Shown here: piece by piece, positions 1-5,970 of the stretch
Layout of the letters: each line of letters begins with the position of its first letter
Position numbering within the stretch: position 1 is the first letter of the stretch
Assembly: GCA_030616935.1 (NCBI GenBank)
Contig: JAUWWJ010000017.1
Span: 1-12,042, forward strand
Length of the DNA: 12,042 bases
DNA from: Planctomycetaceae bacterium
Lineage (GTDB): Bacteria; Planctomycetota; Planctomycetia; Pirellulales; UBA1268
Direction of reading: 5' to 3'
Made by a program: the position numbers and the translations under genes
Notes under the pieces: generated by a model
Database searches by the model: none
Told to the model about the DNA's origin: nothing
Seen by the model: only the letters and a program-made list of their open reading frames with translations

Positions 1-1
1 C

Positions 2-451
2 GTTGACAACCAGCAGGCGATGGCCCGGCTCAAGCGCCATCGCCACACTCTTGCTCTGGCTGTTTGCCCCCGCACCACACAAGCCTTATCTGGCAATTTT
101 CCACCTCTTACAGAATTCAAAAAGACTGGAGTACGAGTTTGTCTCGGAACGGATGGGCGCGGCTCCAATCCTGATCTTTCAATTCGTGGAGAGGCTGCCT
201 GCCTCATCGATGCTGGTCTGATTACACCACAGGAAGCTCTGCCCATGATCACCTCCAACGGAGCATGGGCTCTTGGTTTCGAGCACAGAACAGGAAGCAT
301 TGCCACTGGACGCCCTGCTGACTTCGTGATTCTTAAACCATCCATGCCACCCAAAACTTCAGACAGAGCAGCCGCTGCAATATTTGACGCAACAACAGAA
401 GTTGTCTCTACGTTCCGGGGCGGTCGACCCTTAGCCGGAAACTTTGGCTGA
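2..451 (+). CDS. Amidohydrolase family protein (MtaD/chlorohydrolase-like), C-terminal part
   Basis: This is the last ~149 codons of a gene that starts left of the window; the frame is open from base 2 and ends at TGA 449-451. The visible part carries the late signature of the metal-dependent amidohydrolase superfamily: an AVCPRTTQ strand, then GTDGRGSNPDLSI, whose Asp (GTD) aligns with the metal-binding Asp of SAH/methylthioadenosine deaminases and s-triazine hydrolases. It ends with the usual tail in which an ALGF...GSIATGRPADFVIL segment returns to the composite beta-sandwich. Members hydrolyse C-N or C-Cl bonds on purine-like or triazine-like rings; the substrate cannot be told from this fragment, and the HxH metal motif lies outside the window. 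The gene converges on hisG with only 7 bp between them and no visible hairpin terminator. Family is well supported; the specific enzyme is not. Confidence 0.85.
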   Translation, partial: VDNQQAMARLKRHRHTLALAVCPRTTQALSGNFPPLTEFKKTGVRVCLGTDGRGSNPDLSIRGEAACLIDAGLITPQEALPMITSNGAWALGFEHRTGSIATGRPADFVILKPSMPPKTSDRAAAAIFDATTEVVSTFRGGRPLAGNFG

Positions 452-458
452 CTAACAG

Positions 459-1337
459 CTATAGCCTGCAATTTGAGATATCAGTTTCGATAATGGCAGA
501 AGCACCGATTGATTCAAGACGCTCCATAATTTTATGAGTTTCATTTCGCCGCATCATCGCCCGAACGGAGCACCAGCTATTCTCTTCCAGCGCACTCACG
601 GTTGGTGAATTAAACCCCGGAGTAATGTCTTCCGCCTCAGCCAGCCGATCACGTGGAACGTTATATTCGAGCAACGTCCATGTTCGGGCTATCACAACTC
701 CCTGTAGACGCCGGACAATACGATCAGCCATATCGGCATCAACAATACTTTTATTTTGAACAAGTACAGTCTCGTAACAACCAATTTCTTCGAGCACTCG
801 AAGGCGGTTTGCCGCGAGGGTACTCCCCGTCTCTACAAGATCAACAACGGCATCAGCAACTCCCAAAGACACCATAATTTCAACACTACCTGAGAGCTCA
901 ACTAAATGAACCTCGACACCATGCTGCGCTAACCAATCCTGAGTTATCTTTGGGAAACTTGTAGCGACTCTTCGTCCTTGCAGATTTTCTGGTGACGTGA
1001 TCTCTGCATCATCCGGCACACAAAGGGCCAGCCTACAGCCGCCTACTCCAAGCGAAAGCCTTTCAATAAGATCGACCCGTCCCTCAGCAACAAGATCGGC
1101 ACCAGTGATGCCGAGATCAATCGCTCCCTCAGCTGTCAGAATTGGAATATCATCGGTTCGTAGAAAGACGATCTCAACTGGTACATCACGGCATCGTGCA
1201 AACAAGGAACGAGAAATACGTCGAAACGAAAGCCCTGCGTCATGAAGCAGATCAGAGACTACTTCTGACAACCGTCCCTTACTTGGAATGCCAATACGCA
1301 GCATCCGTTCCGCTGATTCTGATCTCGATTTCTTCAT
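459..1337 (-). CDS. hisG: ATP phosphoribosyltransferase, long form
   Basis: Catalyses the first and committed step of histidine synthesis: ATP + PRPP to phosphoribosyl-ATP, in the cytoplasm. The N-terminus MLRIGIPSKGRLSE is the family opening strand, FLRTDDIP...GAIDLGITGADLV follows, and the PRPP-binding loop GSVEIMVSLG...VDLVETGST lies at about residues 149-172 (nt 820-893). The end (SPTVSALEENSWCSV... to ETDISNCRL) is the ACT-like regulatory C-terminal domain found only in long-form, histidine-inhibited HisG, so no HisZ partner is needed. I chose ATG 1337 (292 residues) because GGGAG lies 3 nt upstream (1341-1345). An in-frame TTG at 1385 would add 16 residues, and ATG 1304 would begin right at MLRIG. 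It lies 51 nt downstream of hisE on the same strand, so the two are probably co-transcribed. Function is secure; the start is less so. Confidence 0.95.
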   Translation of the reverse strand: MKKSRSESAERMLRIGIPSKGRLSEVVSDLLHDAGLSFRRISRSLFARCRDVPVEIVFLRTDDIPILTAEGAIDLGITGADLVAEGRVDLIERLSLGVGGCRLALCVPDDAEITSPENLQGRRVATSFPKITQDWLAQHGVEVHLVELSGSVEIMVSLGVADAVVDLVETGSTLAANRLRVLEEIGCYETVLVQNKSIVDADMADRIVRRLQGVVIARTWTLLEYNVPRDRLAEAEDITPGFNSPTVSALEENSWCSVRAMMRRNETHKIMERLESIGASAIIETDISNCRL

Positions 1338-1388
1338 TGTCTCCCTACTTGCGTTGAGCTCGATTAAAAATCCGTAACCTTCCAATGA

Positions 1389-1742
1389 CTATTTTCTTGA
1401 TGCTTTCTCTTCCAACCCCGACACGCCCAAACGCCCAGCAAGTGTGGTTTCCACTTGAACGAGTGTTAAATCACGATGGGCCAGCAGCACAATAACGTGA
1501 TAAAGCAGATCAGCCGCCTCTGAAACGACTCTTGCGTCAGACTCATTCGCCGCTGCCTCGACCAACTCCTCAGCTTCTTCATTAACCTTAGAACCTATTT
1601 TTGCCACGCCTCCAGCAAAAAGCTTACTCGTATACGATTGGTCGACGTCCGACGTTTTTCGACTAAAGATAATGTCCTCAAGTTGCCCAAGTACTGTTCC
1701 AACAGATTGTTCTGATGTCCGCTTCAGGCTGTCTGATTCCAT
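1389..1742 (-). CDS. hisE: Phosphoribosyl-ATP pyrophosphohydrolase
   Basis: Hydrolyses phosphoribosyl-ATP to phosphoribosyl-AMP and pyrophosphate, the second step of histidine synthesis and the one directly after HisG. The 117-residue product is a stand-alone HisE of the all-alpha MazG-like NTP pyrophosphatase fold. Visible signatures are LEDIIFSRK...SYTSKLFAGG, then the metal-binding helices VNEEAEELVEAA (ExxEE) and VVSEAADLLYHVIVLL (ExxD), and the C-terminal RLGVSGLEEKASRK. No HisI cyclohydrolase domain is fused to it, and there is no hisI in the window. The start is ATG 1740-1742; an AGGAG sits very close upstream. It is the first gene of a hisE-hisG pair and diverges from miaA across 88 bp (1743-1830), in which I could not find a convincing promoter. 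The N-terminal ~18 residues are an unconserved extension. Confidence 0.94.
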   Translation of the reverse strand: MESDSLKRTSEQSVGTVLGQLEDIIFSRKTSDVDQSYTSKLFAGGVAKIGSKVNEEAEELVEAAANESDARVVSEAADLLYHVIVLLAHRDLTLVQVETTLAGRLGVSGLEEKASRK

Positions 1743-1830
1743 CGCTCCTGCTTCTCCAAAAGATACTTTTACCGCATACTTACATTCTTAACTGTACCAT
1801 GCGACAAAGACTTACGACACCAAAGATCCA

Positions 1831-2721
1831 ATGCCATCTTCAAAGTCTGAATTAGCAAGTGATTGCATAATCCTCACAGGCCCAACTGCATCGGGCAAGA
1901 CTGCATTAGGCATTCGTATAGCTCAGCGACTCAATGCTGACATTCTCAGTGCTGATTCAGTCGCTGTGTATAAAGGGCTCGATATTGGTGCAGCCAAACC
2001 AACCCTGGAAGAGCAAGCCATGGCGACCCACCATCTCCTTGATCTTGTAGATCCGGGATCTCTCTTCACAGCTTCAGATTGGCTTCGTACGGCAACTCAC
2101 ACCATCAAGAACTGTCGTGCCCGTGGTCGACGTATTCTCTTTGTTGGCGGCACTCCACTGTACCTGAGATGCCTCCGGGACGGGCTCGACGACTCTCCGG
2201 CAATAGACCTCGAGTTACGAAACAGTCTGACTCACCAGATAAAACAGAGCGGCCCTGAAGCTTTTCACAAGAAACTTGGCCTGCTCCGTCCAGACATAGC
2301 CGCTACCATTCACCCCAACGACACAAAACGCATCATTCGAGCTCTCGAAATCATTCAGGTATCTGGTGTAGATCACAAGCGTTCATGGAACTCAGCAGGC
2401 AATCCTGAAAAGCGACTTTTTTCATGCCCCATACTCGTCATAGATCATCCGCGAAAAGTACTCAACAGCCGAATCAACGAGCGAGTTGAAACGATGTTTG
2501 AGTCTGGCATTCTCGAAGAAACTGAAGCTGCTGAACAGCAATATGGAATTGGTAAAACAGCAGCACAAGCTGCCGGATACAAAGAATCTCTTGCATTTAT
2601 CCGTGGGGAAATGACGAAACAAGAGGCTATCACGAAGACGAAACAACGAACTCGCCAACTTGCCAAACGCCAGCGAACCTGGTTTCGAAGTTTTTCTGAT
2701 GCGGTCTGGTTATCTGGTTGA
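1831..2721 (+). CDS. miaA: tRNA dimethylallyltransferase
   Basis: Transfers dimethylallyl from DMAPP to N6 of A37 in tRNAs reading UNN codons, giving i6A37, which steadies codon-anticodon pairing. The product is 296 residues, near the usual ~300. Motifs in order: P-loop GPTASGKT (residues 17-24), DSVAVYKGLDIGAAKP with D42 at the position of the E. coli catalytic base, HHLLDLVDP, FVGGTPLYLRCL, the ND..RIIRALEI helix, and the tRNA-binding C-terminus AAGYKESLAFIRGE...TRQLAKRQRTWFRSF. The usual IGYKE reads AGYKE here. The ATG at 1831 is the first Met before the P-loop strand; no clear Shine-Dalgarno sequence precedes it. It diverges from hisE. A terminator-like hairpin at 2809-2871 lies about 90 bp after its stop, and hfq, its frequent neighbour in proteobacteria, is absent. 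Confidence 0.95.
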   Translation: MPSSKSELASDCIILTGPTASGKTALGIRIAQRLNADILSADSVAVYKGLDIGAAKPTLEEQAMATHHLLDLVDPGSLFTASDWLRTATHTIKNCRARGRRILFVGGTPLYLRCLRDGLDDSPAIDLELRNSLTHQIKQSGPEAFHKKLGLLRPDIAATIHPNDTKRIIRALEIIQVSGVDHKRSWNSAGNPEKRLFSCPILVIDHPRKVLNSRINERVETMFESGILEETEAAEQQYGIGKTAAQAAGYKESLAFIRGEMTKQEAITKTKQRTRQLAKRQRTWFRSFSDAVWLSG

Positions 2722-2781
2722 TAAGAACGGGTCGTGACAAGCCTTGCTCTCATTGCGCAAATTCCGTGCCAGACGACACCG

Positions 2782-2808
2782 TGTGCTAGCAAATGAAGTG
2801 CTAGCACA
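2782..2808. repeat. Perfect 10-bp inverted repeat around TGCTAGCA
   Basis: TGTGCTAGCA (2782-2791) and TGCTAGCACA (2799-2808) are exact reverse complements separated by 7 nt (AATGAAG). Each arm also contains the self-complementary octamer TGCTAGCA, so the element reads as both an inverted and a direct repeat at a 17-bp centre-to-centre distance. It could be a hairpin after miaA or a two-site protein-binding dyad. No T-run follows it directly, so I do not call it a terminator. Confidence 0.5.
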
Positions 2809-2871
2809 GCATCTTGTGGTTCGATCTATTACTGACCACAAAATCAAAAAGATGCTTGTCTTGTTTTTTTT
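2809..2871 (+). terminator. Terminator-like hairpin with 8-T tract after miaA
   Basis: GCATCTT (2809-2815) pairs with AAGATGC (2849-2855), and GTGGT (2816-2820) pairs with ACCAC (2835-2839) inside it, leaving a bulge of A-rich bases on the 3' side. TTGTCTTG and then eight T's (2864-2871) follow, as in factor-independent terminators. It is the best candidate for the end of the miaA transcript. Because it lies 93 nt upstream of the next ATG, it could instead act as an attenuator for the downstream gene. The bulge makes it an imperfect terminator. Confidence 0.55.
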
Positions 2872-2914
2872 GAGCGATATCTTCACACCCGCAATGTTTG
2901 AAATTGTCGCTCAA
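2870..2914. repeat. 8-bp inverted repeat in leader of the PuuD-like gene
   Basis: TTGAGCGA (2870-2877) and TCGCTCAA (2907-2914) are perfect reverse complements, 29 nt apart. The left arm overlaps the last two bases of the T-tract of the preceding hairpin, so the two structures adjoin. A third small hairpin, GCAAC/GTTGC at 2934-2946, follows just before the ribosome binding site. Together they could form a structured 5' leader; pairing by chance cannot be excluded. Confidence 0.35.
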
Positions 2915-2963
2915 GGATGAGTGGCGCAAACACGCAACAGTGTTGCTCGAAGAAGGAACTTTC

Positions 2964-3710
2964 ATGGCAGCCAAACCGGTAATCGGAATTAATATGGACT
3001 TTCGCTCCAGTTGCAAGGAGCATGCTTCGCTTTCATTCATAGCGGCGGGCTATTATGAGAACATCATTCAATCCGGAGGCATACCTCTTGTTTTGCCTCC
3101 TCTTGACGAAGAAGACGACCTCGTAAGATTGCTCGACACGCTTGACGGAGTTGTTCTTATTGGTGGTGCAGATCTTGACCCACAACGAGACGGCTACATG
3201 CCACATCCCGCAGTTCGTCCAATGGATCAAAGACGTGAAGAATTTGACCGCATGTTGGCCAAGCACGTCTGTGCCAGGCATCTACCAGTACTTGCCATTG
3301 GCTGCGGCATGCAGCTTCTTAATGTCACCGAAGGTGGCACCCTGTATCTGCATCTTCCTGAAGACATGCCCCAAGCGATCCCTCACAAAGATCCACTCGA
3401 CACCGCTCACCGTCATGGACTTCTCGTAGAATCGGATTCTGCAATGGAGCGTGTGTATGGAGATGGTGAAATACGCGTTAACAGCATGCACCATATGGCT
3501 ATTGATGATCTGGCGTCAGGATTCCGTATAACGGCAAGATCTCCTGATGGAGTTATTGAGGCTATTGAGAGTGAAGTTGAAGGATGGCTTGCGATTGGCA
3601 CCCAGTTTCACCCAGAGGCAGACTCGGCATCTGCTCTTGATGCAAAGATTTTTGAAGAATTTGTTGTTGGAATTACCGGAGAAGTACCGGCGATGCGGCT
3701 CGTGGCATAA
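2964..3710 (+). CDS. PuuD/peptidase C26-like class I GATase-fold protein, nucleophile position altered
   Basis: The 248-residue product matches gamma-glutamyl-GABA hydrolases in length and order: KPVIGINMDFR at the N-terminus, AGYYENIIQSGGIPLVLPPL, LDGVVLIGGADLDP, the elbow region PVLAIGCGMQLLNV, GGTLYLHLPED, IRVNSMHHMAID, SPDGVIEAIE and FHPEA. Active family members cleave gamma-glutamyl amides, for example gamma-Glu-GABA in putrescine breakdown. The canonical elbow is A/G-I-C-R-G-M/L-Q, but here it is A-I-G-C-G-M-Q: residue 113 is Gly where the nucleophile should be and Cys is at 114. His216 and Glu218 of the triad remain. Activity is therefore uncertain. I chose ATG 2964 because AAGGA (2953-2957) lies 6 nt upstream and the conserved strand begins at once; an upstream TTG at 2898 would add 22 unconserved residues. 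It is monocistronic, with no polyamine genes nearby and a strong hairpin after it. Confidence 0.82.
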   Translation: MAAKPVIGINMDFRSSCKEHASLSFIAAGYYENIIQSGGIPLVLPPLDEEDDLVRLLDTLDGVVLIGGADLDPQRDGYMPHPAVRPMDQRREEFDRMLAKHVCARHLPVLAIGCGMQLLNVTEGGTLYLHLPEDMPQAIPHKDPLDTAHRHGLLVESDSAMERVYGDGEIRVNSMHHMAIDDLASGFRITARSPDGVIEAIESEVEGWLAIGTQFHPEADSASALDAKIFEEFVVGITGEVPAMRLVA

Positions 3711-4027
3711 TCCGAGCGGACGTTTCCAATACCAACTTCATAGATAAATTCGATCGGCCCGCCGACAGACTTCTAGTCGGCGGGCCTTTCCTATTGATCT
3801 ATTTACCCTTGCCTTATGCTCCTAGTGCCCCTTTCAGGTGGCACTGTCGCTTCAGGCGGAACAACCTGCCCCAAAACCATTCCTGCTGGACAGCACGCCT
3901 AGTCATTCAACGGTACGATTGTTTGAGCACCTGATTGATCGCTACATCAAGAAGCAGGCGGCATCATTGTGGCTTGTTTGGAAACCGCTCCACCTTTTTA
4001 CTCACCTCCTCTTCTCTACATGAACAA
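3711..4027. other. 317-bp non-coding stretch before glgB
   Basis: It holds the hairpin at 3756-3786 and otherwise no convincing gene. The glgB reading frame stays open back to a TTG at 3935, but those 31 codons do not resemble branching enzymes. A weak 6-bp inverted repeat AGTGCC/GGCACT (3824-3845) and a poor -35/-10 pair (TTGATC 3794, TATGCT 3815, spacer 15) are the only other signals. The glgB promoter probably lies here but is not identified with confidence. Confidence 0.6.
3756..3795 (+). terminator. Strong GC-rich hairpin after the PuuD-like gene
   Basis: GGCCCGCCGAC (3756-3766) and GTCGGCGGGCC (3776-3786) form a perfect 11-bp stem with a 9-nt loop. TTTCCTATT follows, a short and broken T-tract. 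It begins 46 nt after the stop codon, the right place for a factor-independent terminator of the upstream gene. Confidence 0.75.
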
Positions 4028-5923
4028 ATGCTGACTGATTACGACCTACACCTCCTAGGCGAAGGCAGACACTGGAAAAGCTATGACAAGCTTGGTGCAC
4101 AACTGTGTACCCGTAATGGACAACAGGGAGTCCATTTTGCTCTCTGGGCGCCAAATGCCGAGGTAGTTAGTGTCGTTGGTGATTTCAACGACTGGGCTGG
4201 CCACAACCATAAGATGAACAAGTTGGTACCGTCTGGCTTCTGGCAACTCTTCGTTCCTGGTGTTAGGCCTCATACTGCCTACAAGTTCCGTGTTCAAACA
4301 GCTGAAGGAACTATTGATCGTGCCGATCCTTACGGGTACTCAGCTGAGGTGCCGCCGCAGAACGCTTCTATTATCACGGATTTAAGTGACTACAGCTGGA
4401 GTGATTCGCAATGGATGGAGCAAAGGCTGCGGCGAGATTGGTTCAGTGAGCCAATCTCTTTTTATGAAGTTCATCTTGGAAGCTGGAGGCGGCCGGGGGA
4501 TGACCCGCATCGTTGGCTGACATACCGTGAACTTGAGCAAGAACTTATTCCTTACTGCCTCGAAATGGGATTTACCCATTTGGAATTTTTACCACCAACA
4601 GAACATCCCCTCTCTGCAAGTTGGGGCTACCAAACGATTGGCTTATTTGCTGCAACAAGTCGCTTTGGAACTCCTCAAGATTTTATGTCCCTGATTGACG
4701 GTTGTCATCAAGCCGGCATTGGAGTCATTATCGATTGGGTGCCTGCGCACTTTCCAAAAGATGATCATGGGCTTCGCCGTTTGGATGGGACTGCTCTCTA
4801 CGAACATGAAGACCCGCGCAGGGGTGAGCACCCAGACTGGGGAACCCTCATCTTCAACTATGGTCGCAACGAAGTAGCGAATTACCTTATCTCCTCAGCT
4901 CTATTCTGGCTGGACCATTACCATGTTGACGGACTGCGTGTTGATGCAGTCGCTTCAATGCTTTATCTCGATTACAGTCGTCGTGAAGGAGAGTGGTTAC
5001 CGAACTGCTTTGGTGGCCGTGAAAACCTCGAAGCAATTGAATTCCTTAAGGAATTAAATGTCCAGGTTCATCATCACTTCCCTGGTACGCTGACCATCGC
5101 CGAGGAATCCACGGCCTGGCCGGGCGTTTCGCGACCAACTCATAATGGTGGACTTGGGTTTAGCCTTAAATGGAATATGGGCTGGATGAACGACACTCTG
5201 CGATTCATGAAGCAGGATCCGGTTCACAGAAAGTTTCACCATGACGAACTGACATTCAGCTTAATCTATGCATTTCATGAAAACTTTGTCCTTCCACTTT
5301 CTCATGACGAAGTGGTCCACGGAAAAAAATCTTTACTTAGCCAAATGCCTGGTGACAGGTGGCAACAATTCGCCAACCTACGACTGCTGTATTCATTAAT
5401 GTGGTTCCATCCAGGCAAGAAGCTCTTGTTTATGGGTAATGAGTTTGGTCAGCCGCAAGAATGGAATTTTGATGAAAGCCTCCAGTGGCACTTGCTCCAA
5501 GAGGACAGCCACCGAGGACTCTCGCAAACTGTCACAGAACTCAACAGATTACTACGAGAGGAGACGTCTCTTCACCAAATAGATTTTGATGGACAAGGGT
5601 TTGAATGGATTGACTGCCAGAATTGGCAAGAAAGTATTATTACGTTTTTGAGAAAAGGTGTTTCTCCAAAAGATGTATTACTTATTGTATGCAATTTCAC
5701 ACCGGTTCCTCGTGAGAACTATCGAATAGGTGTTCCTAGGGCTGATCACTATGTAGAAATTTTCAATAGTGATGCTGCTCACCTTGGAGGTAGCAATATC
5801 ATCAATCACGACCGACTTCCATGCGAACGGATTGCCCACCATGGGCGAGAGCACTCAGTCTCTATCACCGTTCCTCCGCTTGCAGCAGTCGCATTAAAGC
5901 CCTTTGATACCGCGAATGTATAG
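4028..5923 (+). CDS. glgB: 1,4-alpha-glucan (glycogen) branching enzyme, GH13
   Basis: Cuts alpha-1,4-glucan chains and rejoins them as alpha-1,6 branches in glycogen, in the cytoplasm. A CBM48 domain comes first ([23 protein letters not shown]), then [10 protein letters not shown] and the GH13 barrel. By alignment to E. coli GlgB the catalytic residues are Asp306 ([10 protein letters not shown], nt 4943), Glu359 (TIAEES, nt 5102) and Asp427 ([11 protein letters not shown], nt 5306). All three are offset by exactly 99 from E. coli 405/458/526, so the barrel has no indels there and the protein lacks most of the ~100-residue N1 domain. The C-terminal beta domain ([15 protein letters not shown] to the end) is complete. 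ATG 4028 gives 631 residues and starts with [10 protein letters not shown], a typical opening; TTG 3935 is a longer but unlikely start. No Shine-Dalgarno is visible. No other glycogen genes are in the window. Confidence 0.96.
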   Translation: MLTDYDLHLLGEGRHWKSYDKLGAQLCTRNGQQGVHFALWAPNAEVVSVVGDFNDWAGHNHKMNKLVPSGFWQLFVPGVRPHTAYKFRVQTAEGTIDRADPYGYSAEVPPQNASIITDLSDYSWSDSQWMEQRLRRDWFSEPISFYEVHLGSWRRPGDDPHRWLTYRELEQELIPYCLEMGFTHLEFLPPTEHPLSASWGYQTIGLFAATSRFGTPQDFMSLIDGCHQAGIGVIIDWVPAHFPKDDHGLRRLDGTALYEHEDPRRGEHPDWGTLIFNYGRNEVANYLISSALFWLDHYHVDGLRVDAVASMLYLDYSRREGEWLPNCFGGRENLEAIEFLKELNVQVHHHFPGTLTIAEESTAWPGVSRPTHNGGLGFSLKWNMGWMNDTLRFMKQDPVHRKFHHDELTFSLIYAFHENFVLPLSHDEVVHGKKSLLSQMPGDRWQQFANLRLLYSLMWFHPGKKLLFMGNEFGQPQEWNFDESLQWHLLQEDSHRGLSQTVTELNRLLREETSLHQIDFDGQGFEWIDCQNWQESIITFLRKGVSPKDVLLIVCNFTPVPRENYRIGVPRADHYVEIFNSDAAHLGGSNIINHDRLPCERIAHHGREHSVSITVPPLAAVALKPFDTANV

Positions 5924-5948
5924 AGGCGTCTTTAAACCAAAGACGTCT
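5924..5948. terminator. Possible hairpin between convergent glgB and the PpiD-like gene
   Basis: AGGCGTCTTT (5924-5933) pairs with AAAGACGTCT (5939-5948) over 10 bp with one G-U pair and a 5-nt loop (AAACC). It starts directly after the glgB stop and ends 22 bp before the stop of the opposing gene. Neither strand has a T-tract after the stem, so it may protect mRNA 3' ends or end transcription weakly in both directions. Confidence 0.45.
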
Positions 5949-5970
5949 TGTGGTGAGCTTCCTCTATTAT

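Noticed and set aside
2736..2860. GACAAGC (2736-2742) complementary to GCTTGTC (2854-2860), possible long-range pairing around the miaA terminator
   Set aside because: Seven bases over more than 100 nt is weak, and it would compete with the much better local stems.
2898..2963. N-terminal extension of the PuuD-like protein from TTG 2898
   Set aside because: ATG 2964 has a well-placed AAGGA and starts the conserved KPVIGIN strand; the extension overlaps inverted repeats at 2907-2946.
3824..3845. 6-bp inverted repeat AGTGCC/GGCACT with a 10-nt loop
   Set aside because: Too short, with no T-tract and no link to a gene boundary; expected by chance.
3935..4027. N-terminal extension of glgB from TTG 3935
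   Set aside because: The 31 extra residues are unlike branching enzymes, and the ATG at 4028 begins with the usual family opening.
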